This document shows, one piece after another, positions 7,480 to 16,497 of a DNA stretch of 64,000 nucleotides. The translations under genes were made by a program, and so were the position numbers. Source of the stretch: Rhodoferax antarcticus ANT.BR (GTDB taxonomy: Bacteria; Pseudomonadota; Gammaproteobacteria; Burkholderiales; Burkholderiaceae_C); the NCBI RefSeq assembly GCF_001938565.1, contig NZ_MSYM01000013.1:497496-561495 (forward strand), written 5' to 3'. Every line of letters starts with the position of its first letter. The first letter of the stretch is position 1. The notes under the pieces were generated by a model. It was given only the letters and a program-made list of their open reading frames with translations. It made no database searches and was not told the origin of the DNA.

Positions 7480-8859
7480 TCAGGTGGTGCGGTTGCGCGC
7501 CAGCGGCGGGTTTTTGGCGAAGTAGCCTGCAATGCCTTTCATCAAGGCGTTAGCCAACAAGTCCAGGTAGGCGTTGCTGTTGAGCTTGGCTTCCTCGTCC
7601 GGGTTGCTAATGAAAGCGGCCTCCACCAGCACACTGGGAATGTCGGGCGCTTTCAGCACCGCAAAAGAGGCTTGCTCCACGCTCGCTTTGTGCAACTTGC
7701 CCACGCGCTTGATATGACTCAGCATCGACACGCCCAACTGCAGGCTGTCCTTGATTTGGGCAGTGGTGCTCATGTCCAGCATGGCACGCTTGACTTGTAC
7801 GTCCTTAGCGCGCACGTTCAGGCCACCCACCTGATCTGCCTTGTTCTCCTTGGCTGCCATCCAGCGCGCTGCCGCACTGGAGGCGCCGCCCTGGCTCAAC
7901 GCAAACACACTGGCGCCCTGCGGGTTGGGTGTGTAAAAAGCGTCGGCATGCAGGCTGATGAACAGGTCGGCCTGCACCCGGCGGGCCTTGTCCACACGCA
8001 CATGCAGCGGCACGAAGAAGTCCGCATCCCGCGTCAAGAAGGCGCGCATGGCATTGCCATTAACCGTGCTGTCGTTGATGCGATCGCGCAGCCGGTGTGC
8101 CAAGCGCAGCACCACATCTTTTTCGCGCGTGCCACCGGGGCCGATAGCGCCGGGGTCTTCGCCACCGTGGCCGGGGTCCAGCGCGATGATGATCAGCCGG
8201 TCAGTCGCCTGCGGGGGCGGGGCTGAGATGTAAGGCCCTGCATAGTTTTTCAAGCCTTTTTGGCCTTCAGTCCTTGCTATTAAAGGGCCATTAGCTAGTT
8301 TTTCAATAACATCCTGCAAGGCATCGGTGCCTGGCAGTCTGGCGTCTGGATTGAAAGGGACCGTTTTCTGCACGATCAAATCACCCAGCGGGTCCGCAGT
8401 GACATCTTTCATGCGCTCGGCAATCAGCGTCTCCAGCGGGTCGGCAACCTGGGTGGGGTAGAGGTCAAATACCAGCCGGTGCTTGTACGCGGCCACCGGC
8501 AGCAGGTTGAATACCTGCGGTGCCACCGGCTGTTTCAGGTCCAACACGAGGCGCACCACGTCGGGGCCAAACTGCCCGACGCGGATACCTTTGATGTTCG
8601 GGTCGTCCAAGCCAACCTTGGCCACCAGCTCTTTCAGGGCCGGATTCAGGTCGATGCCGCGCACATCTACCGCCAAGCGCGGCGGATTGGGGATGAAGTT
8701 CTTTGTGAAAGTCAGCAGCGCGTCGGACTCAATGGTGACGCGCGAATAGTCTGGCGCTGGCCATAGCCGCACCGCCACAATCGCCGCACCGCGCGCCAGC
8801 TGCTGGGCACCCAGCAACAGCACCAGCGTGCCGCCGTGCACAAAGTCGCGGCGTTTCAT
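7480..8859 (-). CDS. amiC: N-acetylmuramoyl-L-alanine amidase, AmiC type
   Basis: This periplasmic zinc amidase cleaves the stem peptide from peptidoglycan during daughter-cell separation. The order is a Tat-like signal (MKRRDFVHGG plus a hydrophobic stretch), an AMIN domain (about residues 30-130), a linker, and an Amidase_3 domain from about residue 220. The Amidase_3 domain shows DPGHGGEDPGAIG (first zinc ligand), REKDVVL (Glu), ISLHADA (His) and LVEAAFISN (catalytic Glu). The linker segment KLANGPLIARTEGQKG is encoded by a copy of the dispersed repeat. The stop of tsaE overlaps the amiC start by 4 bases. The tsaE-amiC pairing is common in proteobacteria. Confidence 0.93.
   Translation of the reverse strand: MKRRDFVHGGTLVLLLGAQQLARGAAIVAVRLWPAPDYSRVTIESDALLTFTKNFIPNPPRLAVDVRGIDLNPALKELVAKVGLDDPNIKGIRVGQFGPDVVRLVLDLKQPVAPQVFNLLPVAAYKHRLVFDLYPTQVADPLETLIAERMKDVTADPLGDLIVQKTVPFNPDARLPGTDALQDVIEKLANGPLIARTEGQKGLKNYAGPYISAPPPQATDRLIIIALDPGHGGEDPGAIGPGGTREKDVVLRLAHRLRDRINDSTVNGNAMRAFLTRDADFFVPLHVRVDKARRVQADLFISLHADAFYTPNPQGASVFALSQGGASSAAARWMAAKENKADQVGGLNVRAKDVQVKRAMLDMSTTAQIKDSLQLGVSMLSHIKRVGKLHKASVEQASFAVLKAPDIPSVLVEAAFISNPDEEAKLNSNAYLDLLANALMKGIAGYFAKNPPLARNRTT
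8246..8306 (+). repeat. CTAGCCCTTAT-family repeat inside amiC
   Basis: Divergent copy (TTTTTGGCCTTCAGTCCTTG, then TTAGCTAGTTTTTCAATA) translated in frame in the linker between the AMIN and amidase domains. Confidence 0.7.
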
Positions 8860-9449
8860 GGCTGGGTGTCTGAGTTAAGAACCATAGGCATTTGGAATGA
8901 TTCTATAGGCTCCAGAGGCTTCTGGCCCTTTTCCGGTATGGATATGCAGCTATCAAAATGCTGAATCAACGCCAGCCCGACAGCGGTTTGTGCGCTGAGT
9001 GTGACTTGGCGCGCGGCCTCATTGGACATATCTAACTGCATTGCCAGCTGCACCACGAGGTCGGCCAGCGGCAGGTGGCCAGCCGCTTTGTCGGGCCATT
9101 CCACCAGCTTTAGACCCTGGCTGGCAAAGATATCCCGAAACCCCGCGTCTTCCCACTCCTGCGGGTCATGGAAGCGGAAAAAGTCAAAGTGCCACACCGC
9201 CAGATCCGGCAATTCGTAAGACTCAACCACCGCATAGGTTGGGCTTTTGATGCGGCCTGACACGCCCAAAGCGCCAAGCAGGTGGCGCACCAGCGTGGTT
9301 TTGCCCGCACCCAAGTCGCCACGCAGTTCGATGAAAGCGTTGCGCAGTGCCGGCTGGGCCGCCAGCGTTTGCGCAAAGGCTTGCGTGGCGGATTCGTCTG
9401 GCCAGAGGGTAGTTTTTACAATAGGCAGGTGAACAACTTCAGAACACAT
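8856..9449 (-). CDS. tsaE: tRNA threonylcarbamoyladenosine biosynthesis ATPase TsaE
   Basis: TsaE is the ATPase of the t6A37 tRNA modification complex with TsaB and TsaD. It shows Walker A GDLGAGKTTLVRHLLGALG, the switch SPTYAVVESYELP, and the DFFRF and LVEWPDKA segments typical of the family. The ATG at 9447-9449 is chosen; a longer frame upstream lacks family similarity. The C-terminal tail of roughly 40 residues (HFDSCISIPEKGQKPLEPIE onward) goes past the usual domain end and is largely encoded by a dispersed repeat copy. The 5' end overlaps the divergent queG start by about 20 bp. Confidence 0.9.
   Translation of the reverse strand: MCSEVVHLPIVKTTLWPDESATQAFAQTLAAQPALRNAFIELRGDLGAGKTTLVRHLLGALGVSGRIKSPTYAVVESYELPDLAVWHFDFFRFHDPQEWEDAGFRDIFASQGLKLVEWPDKAAGHLPLADLVVQLAMQLDMSNEAARQVTLSAQTAVGLALIQHFDSCISIPEKGQKPLEPIESFQMPMVLNSDTQP
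8901..8962 (+). repeat. CTAGCCCTTAT-family repeat inside the 3' end of tsaE
   Basis: Divergent copy (AGGCTTCTGGCCCTTTTCCG, then ATGCAGCTATCAAAAT). It encodes most of the C-terminal extension of TsaE in frame. Confidence 0.7.
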
Positions 9450-10526
9450 AACGGCGACGATGCGAGGGTCTCCAACATTCAGGAATGGGGGCTTGCACTG
9501 GGATTCTCCCAAATCAGCGTGTCGGGCGTGGATTTGTCCAGCGCAGAGCCCGGATTATCGGCGTGGCTGGCAGCCGGGTTTCATGGCGACATGGCCTATA
9601 TGGCGGCGCACGGCATGAAGCGCGCCCGCCCGGCAGAACTGGTGCCGGGCACGCTGAGTGTGATCTCGGCGCGCATGGATTACTTGCCTGCCACCACGCC
9701 AGAAGGCTGGCAGGCGGTGGAGTTTGACCGCTTGCAGCGCCCGCAGCAGGCCATCGTCTCGCTTTACGCCCGGGGCCGCGACTACCACAAGGTGCTGCGC
9801 AACCGCCTGCAAAAGCTCAGCGACCGCATCGCACTAGAGTTCGGCCCGCTGGGCTACCGCGTTTTTACCGACTCGGCACCGGTGCTTGAAGTTGAATTGG
9901 CCGCCCGCAGCGGGCAAGGCTGGCGCGGCAAACACACGCTGCTGCTGAACCGTGATGCGGGCTCAATGTTTTTCCTGGGCGAGATTTTTGTCGATGTGGC
10001 GCTGCCGCCCACGCCTGCGGTGGCCGACCATTGCGGTAGTTGCAGCGCCTGCATCGACATCTGCCCCACACAGGCCATCGTCGCGCCGTACCGGGTGGAT
10101 GCGCGGCGTTGCATCTCTTACCTGACCATCGAGCACGCCGGGCCAATACCCCTCGAACTGCGTCCGCTGATGGGGAACCACATTTATGGGTGTGACGACT
10201 GCCAGCTGGTCTGCCCGTGGAACAAGTTTGCCCGCACCAGCGCTTTGCCAGACTTTGATGCCCGGGCGGGCTTGGCAGATCAATCGCTTGCCGAGGTCTT
10301 CGCCTGGACTGAAGCGGTGTTTTTAAATTTGACCGAAGGCGGCCCGATTCGCCGCATTGGCCATGAGCGCTGGCTGCGCAATGTGGCGGTGGCGCTGGGC
10401 AATGCTTTGCGCGGTGCGGCCAACGCTGAGGTTCGCCAGGCTCTGCAGAGCGCCTTGCAGACCTGCCAGACGCACCCGAGCGCGCTGGTGCGCGAGCATG
10501 TGGCCTGGGCGCTGGCGCAGGCGTGA
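9429..10526 (+). CDS. queG: epoxyqueuosine reductase QueG
   Basis: QueG performs the last step of queuosine synthesis on tRNA using cobalamin and two [4Fe-4S] clusters. The protein shows the N-terminal domain (GLALGFSQISVSGVDLSSAE, GFHGDMAYMAAHG) and ferredoxin-type motifs CGSCSACIDICPTQAI and CDDCQLVCPWNKFA, followed by a HEAT-like C-terminus. The GTG at 9429 is the only reasonable start upstream of the conserved N-terminus, and it makes the gene overlap divergent tsaE. QueG needs cobalamin, which is notable because a B12 locus lies 10 kb away. Confidence 0.9.
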   Translation: MNNFRTHNGDDARVSNIQEWGLALGFSQISVSGVDLSSAEPGLSAWLAAGFHGDMAYMAAHGMKRARPAELVPGTLSVISARMDYLPATTPEGWQAVEFDRLQRPQQAIVSLYARGRDYHKVLRNRLQKLSDRIALEFGPLGYRVFTDSAPVLEVELAARSGQGWRGKHTLLLNRDAGSMFFLGEIFVDVALPPTPAVADHCGSCSACIDICPTQAIVAPYRVDARRCISYLTIEHAGPIPLELRPLMGNHIYGCDDCQLVCPWNKFARTSALPDFDARAGLADQSLAEVFAWTEAVFLNLTEGGPIRRIGHERWLRNVAVALGNALRGAANAEVRQALQSALQTCQTHPSALVREHVAWALAQA

Positions 10527-10631
10527 TCACGCCCCTGCCTGTCTACAATTTGCCTGACAAAAGCCATCTAATTTGTCTCAGCCTGGCTGAAGTCACCACT
10601 CATATCAACGCAGAAACTACCCAGGAAAGCC

Positions 10632-11738
10632 ATGCTGATCAAGCGCATCACCGTTGGTGAGATCAAAGTCCCGCTCAAGGTTGCGTTCAAAACCGCTGTG
10701 CGCAACGTCAACGAGGTGCATGACCTGGTGATCAGTATCGAGACCGACACCGGCCTGACGGGCTACGGCGAGGCGCCTGCCACGGCAGCCATCACCGGCG
10801 ACATGTTGGGCTCAATGCGCGCTGCCCTGGATCTGATCGCGCCGCGCTTGCTGGGCAAGCGGTTGCAGGATTTCAATGCCTTGTTGCGCACGCTGCACAA
10901 GCATGTGGCCCAACACCGCAGCCTCAAAGCGGCGCTGGAGATTGCCCTGTATGACCTGCGCGCGCAGGCCATGGGCGTGCCCCTGTACCAGTTGCTCGGC
11001 GGCGGCGACCCGCAGCTCAAAACCGACATCACCATCAGCGTCAACGATGCGGCTGTGATGGTCAAAGATGCTCAGCGTGCTGTGGCCGAAGGCTTTGACT
11101 GCCTGAAGATCAAGTTGGGCGGTCACACCTGGCAAGACGATGTGGACAGCGTGCTGGCCATTGAGCGCGCTGTTGGCCCGCATGTGGCGCTGCGCCTGGA
11201 TGCCAACCAGGGTTGGACGCCCAAACACGCGGTGCTGGTGATCCAGGCTATAGAAAGGGCCGGTGTAGCGCTGGAATTGGTCGAGCAACCGGTGCCCGCT
11301 GGTGATCTGGCTGGTCTCAAATTTGTCACCGACCACACGCTGACCCCCATCCTGGCTGACGAAGCGGTGTTTTCTGCCCGGCAGGCGCTGCAGATTCTGG
11401 CCATCGGCGGCGCCGATGTCATCAACATCAAGCTGATGAAAACCGGTGGCATCAGCCAGGCCATTGAAGTGGCCAACCTGGCGCGCCTGCACTTTAAGAC
11501 CTGCATGGTCGGCTGCATGCTGGAGGCCGCTATCAGCGTCACCGCAGCGGCTCACTTCGCCGTGGCGTTTGACGATGTGGTGTCCTACATCGACCTTGAT
11601 GGCCCGCAACTGTGCGCGACCAGCGCGGTGGAAGGCGGCATGGGCATGGATGGCCCGTGGATCACTTTGCCTGATGCCCCCGGCCTGGGCATCACCGCGG
11701 TGCATGGTTTAACCAACGTGAAGGTGTTTGATGTCTGA
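10632..11738 (+). CDS. dipeptide epimerase (L-Ala-D/L-Glu epimerase type), enolase superfamily
   Basis: This 368-residue enolase-superfamily enzyme of the muconate lactonising subgroup carries the Lys-x-Lys motif KIKLG (about residue 160). It also has metal ligands at LRLDANQGW, LVEQP and LADEAV, and the second catalytic Lys in INIKLMKTGG. These are the features of L-Ala-D/L-Glu epimerases that recycle murein peptides; other dipeptides cannot be excluded. Its 3' end overlaps the next gene by 8 bases. That gene encodes an M14-like peptidase, which supports a peptide-recycling role. Confidence 0.87.
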   Translation: MLIKRITVGEIKVPLKVAFKTAVRNVNEVHDLVISIETDTGLTGYGEAPATAAITGDMLGSMRAALDLIAPRLLGKRLQDFNALLRTLHKHVAQHRSLKAALEIALYDLRAQAMGVPLYQLLGGGDPQLKTDITISVNDAAVMVKDAQRAVAEGFDCLKIKLGGHTWQDDVDSVLAIERAVGPHVALRLDANQGWTPKHAVLVIQAIERAGVALELVEQPVPAGDLAGLKFVTDHTLTPILADEAVFSARQALQILAIGGADVINIKLMKTGGISQAIEVANLARLHFKTCMVGCMLEAAISVTAAAHFAVAFDDVVSYIDLDGPQLCATSAVEGGMGMDGPWITLPDAPGLGITAVHGLTNVKVFDV

Positions 11739-12735
11739 TGCTCTGAAATCCCCGGTGCCCATCTACCCGACCAGCCAGTTGCGCATCCACCGCTTTGTTG
11801 CCCTGGAGCCGGGCCCGAGCCTGATCGTGCTGGGCGCGGTGCACGGCAACGAGGTGGCGGGAAGCCGCGGTATTGAGCGCGTGGTGGCTGAATTTGACAG
11901 CGGTGCGCTGCAGCTCGCCCGTGGCACGGTCACTTTTGTGCCGGTAGCCAACCCGCTGGCCTATGAAAAAGTGCAGCGCAATGGCGAACGCAACCTGAAC
12001 CGCAACCTGCGCCCTACCGACACACCAAAAGACTACGAGGATTACATCGCAAACATCCTGTGCCCCTTGCTGGCAAAGCACCAGGTGCTATTGGATTTGC
12101 ACACCTTTCAGGCGGCGTCCGAGCCGTTTGCCATGCTCGGCCCGACGGATAACAACGGGCACCTTGAGCCGTTTGCTCAAGCCGCCCAAGAGCAGGCGCT
12201 GGCGCTGCGCCTCGGCGTGCGCCGCGTGGTGGAAGGCTGGTTATCGACCTACGCGGTGGGTGTGCAGCAGCGCCTGGCACGCACGCCACCCGAAAGCCGG
12301 GCTGGCTTGCTCAGCACCGACCCGAGTTACGGCGTCGGCACCACCGAACACATGCGCAGCCAGGGTGGCTATGCCATCACGCTCGAATGCGGTCAGCACA
12401 ACGAGCCCGCTGCGCCCGGTGTGGCCTACCGCGCCATTCGCAACACACTGGCGCACTTGGGCTTGGTGAATGCGCCTGCGCCAGAGCCCTGCCAGAACCC
12501 CGAGCTGCTCAAGCTGCTGCAGGTGGTGGACCGCTTCCACCCGGACGATGCGTTTGTCAAAGTCTGGTCGAGTTTTGACGCGATGCGTGCCGGTGAACCG
12601 ATTGCCACGCGCCACGACGGCACCCCGGTGCTGGCCCAGATCGATGGCTACATCGTTTTCCCGAACGCCACGGCCACGCCTGGCAACGAATGGTTTTACC
12701 TGGCCGGGATCAGTTCGCGCAGCGGGTTGGTCTGA
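11731..12735 (+). CDS. M14-family / succinylglutamate desuccinylase-aspartoacylase-like zinc hydrolase
   Basis: This is a predicted cytoplasmic zinc carboxypeptidase-like hydrolase of about 334 residues. The metal-binding signature GAVHGNEVAG (His and Glu ligands), the basic NLNRNLRP and the third ligand in LLDLHTF match the AstE/AspA-type M14 subfamily. ITLECGQH carries the probable catalytic Glu. The ATG at 11731 overlaps the epimerase stop and is preferred to a TTG one codon earlier. Pairing with a dipeptide epimerase suggests the two process a murein-derived or other small peptide together. That is inference. Confidence 0.8.
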   Translation: MSDALKSPVPIYPTSQLRIHRFVALEPGPSLIVLGAVHGNEVAGSRGIERVVAEFDSGALQLARGTVTFVPVANPLAYEKVQRNGERNLNRNLRPTDTPKDYEDYIANILCPLLAKHQVLLDLHTFQAASEPFAMLGPTDNNGHLEPFAQAAQEQALALRLGVRRVVEGWLSTYAVGVQQRLARTPPESRAGLLSTDPSYGVGTTEHMRSQGGYAITLECGQHNEPAAPGVAYRAIRNTLAHLGLVNAPAPEPCQNPELLKLLQVVDRFHPDDAFVKVWSSFDAMRAGEPIATRHDGTPVLAQIDGYIVFPNATATPGNEWFYLAGISSRSGLV

Positions 12736-12805
12736 TTTTTACAAGTCAAATTGGGCTCTGGCCCATATATTTAAAGCGCTGATAGCTATGGTTTTTGATG
12801 AATCA
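12734..12805 (+). repeat. CTAGCCCTTAT-family repeat, long form with terminal inverted repeats
   Basis: Intergenic copy. CTGATTTTTACAAG at the left and GATGAATCAG at the right give a 6-bp terminal inverted repeat (CTGATT/AATCAG). The core is GGCTCTGGCCCATATATTTA, then AAGCGCTGATAGCTATGG. The copy begins at the stop of the M14-like gene. Confidence 0.8.
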
Positions 12806-12972
12806 GGTGACAGACCATGCCCACACGGTGGCGGCCCCATGTGCATCGTCGCCTGACTTTGACGCTGCTTTTCGGTGTGATACTTGACCTCATGCGGTTG
12901 AATGTCCCACGCCTAGATACCAACGCATTTCTGTGATCCTGCTCAAGGCTCTTCTCGACTCAAGGAGATCTC

Positions 12973-13557
12973 ATGAAAAACTACCTCACTTGCGTTTGCG
13001 CAGCAATGACGGTGACTGTTCCCCTTCTTATGGGTGCCTCCATCGCCCACGCCCAAAGCACCAAACCCGGTCTGTGGGAGATCACCAACAAAATGGGGGG
13101 CAATGCCCAAATGGATTCGGCCATGGCGCAGGCGCAAAAGCAAATGGCCGCCATGCCCCCCGACCAGCGAAAAATGATGCAAGAGATGATGGGCAAGCAA
13201 GGCATCAGCATGCCCACCGTGGGTGCGGGTGGCGGAGTCGTCATGAAAATTTGCATCACGCCGGAAATGGCGGCCCGCAACGAAATGCCCAATCAGCAAG
13301 AGGGCGACTGCACGGCCACCATCACCTCTCGAACGGGTAACAGCATGAAGGCCAAGTTCGTCTGTACCGATCCGCCCACCACGGGTGAAGGCACCTACAC
13401 CTTCAGCGGCGACACGGCCTACACCGCAGACATGAAGATGAGCACCACGCAAAACGGCAAGCCTGAAACCATGACTATGAAAGGGAGTGGTAAGTGGCTG
13501 TCGAGCAACTGCGGCTCAGTCAAGCCCATCGTAGCGCCCATGACAAAGGGCAGGTGA
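12973..13557 (+). CDS. DUF3617-type periplasmic protein
   Basis: This is a small exported protein of 194 residues. It has an N-terminal signal peptide ending near ASIAHA-QS, then KPGLWEITNKM, a Met/Gln-rich stretch (residues about 45-75), and the C-terminal half with paired cysteines (KICITPE, GDCTATI, KFVCTD, SSNCG). These features match the DUF3617 family, often found in betaproteobacteria and of unknown function. AAGGAG lies seven bases before the ATG. It stands alone between two long-form repeat copies. Confidence 0.8.
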   Translation: MKNYLTCVCAAMTVTVPLLMGASIAHAQSTKPGLWEITNKMGGNAQMDSAMAQAQKQMAAMPPDQRKMMQEMMGKQGISMPTVGAGGGVVMKICITPEMAARNEMPNQQEGDCTATITSRTGNSMKAKFVCTDPPTTGEGTYTFSGDTAYTADMKMSTTQNGKPETMTMKGSGKWLSSNCGSVKPIVAPMTKGR

Positions 13558-13586
13558 GTTGCCGTTCTCGCGCAGCGGGTTTGCCT

Positions 13587-13656
13587 GATTTTTTAAGCCA
13601 AATTGGCCTCTAGCCCTTATGTATAAAGCGCAAGCAGCTATTATTTTTGATTAATC
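13587..13656 (+). repeat. CTAGCCCTTAT-family repeat, best long-form copy
   Basis: Intergenic copy close to the consensus: CCTGATTTTTTAAGCCAAAT, TGGCCTCTAGCCCTTATGTA, TAAAGCGCAAGCAGCTATTA, then TTTTTGATTAATCA. It is flanked by the same CGCAGCGGGTT leader as the copy at 12734, so the two sites share more than the core. Confidence 0.85.
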
Positions 13657-14254
13657 ACGCGGCAGGCCGCGACCGCAGAACCCCCAGCGCCAACGGCAAG
13701 CTGAGCATGCCCAGCAGCGTGGACAACGTCACCAGCGCTGCTACATAGGCGCCGTCATAACCCATGCGCGCTGCGAGCACGTAGCAGCTTGACTTGGTGG
13801 GCAGGGCCGAGAACATCAGCAATATCGTCGTTTGCACCGGGTTCAGGCCGAACAGCTGCGTCAGCCCCAGCGCCAGCAGCGCCATCAGCAGGTGCTTGAT
13901 GGTGAGCAGCGCCACGCCCAGCAGCTTGGCATGGTTCAGCGCGCCGAGCTGCATGCCAGCACCCGTGGCCATCAGCCCGAGCGCCAATGAGGCAGCGCCA
14001 ATGCCTTTGAAGCCCGGCCAGTGCGGCACGGAATAAGCCAGCGCAATGCCGCCCAGCCTGCGCCCACCAGATGACTGGCCGCACCGATGTCCAGCGGGCT
14101 TTTCAGAATCGACTGAAACAGCAGCACTAAAAAAGAGAAAAAAGTACACCAGTTGCTCCACCTGCGTCCACACCGGACGGTTCAGGGGCGTGAAGCGGCA
14201 CACCAAGTAGCCGATCAAAATCAGCGAAAAGTCGGGAAAAAAGGAGGTGGGCAA
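13655..14254 (-). pseudogene. truncated AEC-family (auxin efflux carrier) transporter
   Basis: The 199-codon ORF carries the N-terminal helix region and the C-terminal half (ALGLMATGAGMQLGAL, TTILLMFSALPTKSSCYVLA) of an AEC permease, a family normally about 300 residues long. Two defects are seen. About 100 residues of the centre are missing between the segments ending SVPHWPGFK and starting GIGAASLALG. The stretch VDSEKPAGHRCGQSSGGRR is out of frame: the alternate frame gives ILKSPLDIGAASHLVGAG, the expected AEC sequence. Compensating frameshifts plus a deletion indicate a pseudogene. Confidence 0.7.
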
Positions 14255-14280
14255 AATTCACCCGGCGAGAATATCAACCC

Positions 14281-15207
14281 ATGCCACCCAACCCCATGCC
14301 CACCGCCACCACTCCCGACCCGCTGATCGACACCTTCATTGACGCGCTGTGGCTGGAAGATGGCTTGTCCAAAAACACCCTGGCCGCGTACCGCCGTGAC
14401 CTGACACTGTTTGGCCAATGGCTGGCCCAGCAGCATCGCGTGCTGCTGCAGGTGACGCAGGACGACATCAATGGTTATTTCGCCGCCCGGCACCATCAGA
14501 CCCAGGCCACCACCGCCAACCGGCGTCTGACCGTGTTCAAACGCTTTTTTCGCTGGGCATTGCGCGAACAACACCTCCAGCAAGACCCAACGCTGAAAAT
14601 CCTCTCGGCCAAACAGCACTTGCGCCTGCCCAAAACCCTCACCGAATTTCAGGCGGAAGCGCTGCTAGCTGCGCCCGATGTCAGCACCGCCCAGGGCGTG
14701 CGTGACCGCACCATGCTGGAGCTGATGTATGCCAGCGGCCTGCGGGTGAGTGAGCTGGTTAGCCTCAAAGTCTTCAACATCAGCCTGAATGACAACGTGC
14801 TGCGCGTCTTTGGCAAAGGCAACAAGGAGCGCCTGGTGCCGTTTGGCGAGGTGGCCGCACTTTGGCTCAAGCGCTATCTGGCCCAGCCGCGCGCCGAATT
14901 GCTCGCTGCGCATCAGACCGATGACCTGTTTGTCACCCACAAAGGTCCGACGCCAGGCACCGCCATGAGCCGGGTGATGTTCTGGATGCTGGTGAAAAAA
15001 TACGCGCTAGCAGCAGGCATAAATTCGCCCATGTCACCGCATACCCTGCGCCACGCGTTCGCCACGCATTTGCTCAACCATGGCGCAGATTTGCGGGCGG
15101 TGCAGATGTTGCTGGGCCACGCAGATATTTCCACCACCACCATCTATACCCATGTGGCGCGGGAACGGCTCAAGGTGTTGCACGCCGTGCACCACCCACG
15201 CGCGTGA
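14281..15207 (+). CDS. xerD: site-specific tyrosine recombinase XerD
   Basis: XerD resolves chromosome dimers at dif together with XerC. The 308-residue protein has the N-terminal SAM-like domain (DGLSKNTLAAYRRDL) and the catalytic domain. The tyrosine recombinase residues are Arg in ASGLRVSEL, Lys in GKGNKERLVP, His-x-x-Arg in SPHTLRHAFATHLL, His in LLGHADISTT and the Tyr in IYTHVARERL. A second ATG 15 bases downstream is also possible. It stands alone and is divergent from the broken AEC gene. XerD is preferred to XerC because of FATHLLNHGADLRAVQ. Confidence 0.92.
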   Translation: MPPNPMPTATTPDPLIDTFIDALWLEDGLSKNTLAAYRRDLTLFGQWLAQQHRVLLQVTQDDINGYFAARHHQTQATTANRRLTVFKRFFRWALREQHLQQDPTLKILSAKQHLRLPKTLTEFQAEALLAAPDVSTAQGVRDRTMLELMYASGLRVSELVSLKVFNISLNDNVLRVFGKGNKERLVPFGEVAALWLKRYLAQPRAELLAAHQTDDLFVTHKGPTPGTAMSRVMFWMLVKKYALAAGINSPMSPHTLRHAFATHLLNHGADLRAVQMLLGHADISTTTIYTHVARERLKVLHAVHHPRA

Positions 15208-15216
15208 TTCAGCAGT

Positions 15217-16470
15217 TCAGGCGGTGATGTTTTCGGCCCAGACCAGCGCTTGCAGATGCGCCATGTTGACCTGATCGCCAGTCAGCTGCAGGGCGGTGGC
15301 GGCTTCGGCAAACAAGCGGTCGTCGGCGTTTTCGCAGGCCAGCGTGAGCTGCAGGAAAGGTGACAGCACGCCGGTGCGGCGCAGCAGTGCGTCCGTCACC
15401 GACTGCGGCAACGAGATGGACTCCAGCGCCTCGGCCAGTGGCAGGCCCAGCATGGTGTCCAACAGCGAGAAGATGCCCACCACAAAAGCGTTGTCACACT
15501 CCTCGGGTGACAGCAATTGAGCAGCCAGCAGCTCCATCAGCCGCCCGCGCACCACGGCGGCGTGGCCCACCGCGGGGGAGGCGCCTGCAGCGCCGGAGGT
15601 GGTCATCAGCAGCGCCGCCCAGCGAAATAGCTTTTTCAGGCCCAGCAGCATTACCGCGTGCCGAAACGAAGTGATTTCACAGCTCAGCCCAAAACCCGCC
15701 GAGTTGATGAAGCGCAGCAGGTTGAAAGACAGGGTCGGGTCGTGCTTGAAAACCTCTTCAATCTCATTGGTGCTGGCCTGCTTGCGCACCAGGTTGATCA
15801 GGTGAATGATGGCCGCTTGCGCCGGGCGAATGGTCTGACCCTTGACCAGCACCGGGCGGGCAAACCAATAACCCTGGAACAGCTTGGCGCCCGCCAGCCG
15901 CGCGGCTTCAAAGTCTGCCTGGGTTTCAATTTTTTCGGCGACGAGTTGAATGCCCGGTTGGTCTGCCAGCGCAGTGGCGATGGCCTTGAGCTCACACGCA
16001 GATACCTGGGTGACATCGGCCTTGACGAACGACGCCAGGGGTAGCCAGTTGGCATAGGCCTCGGCCATCACCGACTCGTCAAACGCCAGCCTGAAGCCAC
16101 GTTTGTGCACGCTGATCATGGTCTGCAGAAACGTCTCGATGTCTTCCGGCTCGGACTGGGCCGCGGGCATGGGCGGAATCTCCAGCACCATTCGGTCGGG
16201 CTCAATGAGTTCCAGGTGACCGGCTGCCAGCGTCTGATGGGTGCAGTTAATGAAAATGGTCTTGGTGGTGTTGCGCATCTCGCTGTCGGCGTTAGACAGC
16301 AGGTTAAACAGCAGCGCGGCATCGCTGGCTGCTGAATAGGCCTTGTTTTCCAGAGATCGGTCAAACAGCTCGTAACCAAACACATGGCGTTTGGCATCCA
16401 GAATGGGTTGTCGGGCAATCGCCATGGTGGAGCTCGGGGTTAGATCGGGTCGTTGGAGTGACGTTGACAT
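15217..16470 (-). CDS. EAL-HDOD (YuxH-like) signalling protein
   Basis: The 417-residue protein joins an N-terminal EAL-like domain (about residues 15-210; ARQPILDAKRHVFGYELFDR) to a C-terminal HDOD domain (about 215-400; LVRKQASTNEIEEVFKHDP). In active c-di-GMP phosphodiesterases the signature is EAL or EVL. Here it is YELF, and other metal ligands are not obvious, so it is probably non-catalytic. It may bind c-di-GMP or serve as an adaptor in motility or stress signalling. It is one of three HDOD proteins in the window. Confidence 0.83.
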   Translation of the reverse strand: MSTSLQRPDLTPSSTMAIARQPILDAKRHVFGYELFDRSLENKAYSAASDAALLFNLLSNADSEMRNTTKTIFINCTHQTLAAGHLELIEPDRMVLEIPPMPAAQSEPEDIETFLQTMISVHKRGFRLAFDESVMAEAYANWLPLASFVKADVTQVSACELKAIATALADQPGIQLVAEKIETQADFEAARLAGAKLFQGYWFARPVLVKGQTIRPAQAAIIHLINLVRKQASTNEIEEVFKHDPTLSFNLLRFINSAGFGLSCEITSFRHAVMLLGLKKLFRWAALLMTTSGAAGASPAVGHAAVVRGRLMELLAAQLLSPEECDNAFVVGIFSLLDTMLGLPLAEALESISLPQSVTDALLRRTGVLSPFLQLTLACENADDRLFAEAATALQLTGDQVNMAHLQALVWAENITA

Positions 16471-16497
16471 GTGGAGCCTTCAGGGAAATGGGGCGCT

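Noticed and set aside
7333..8226. Plus-strand 297-codon ORF over amiC
   Set aside because: It is a shadow of amiC, which shows all amidase metal ligands in the other strand.
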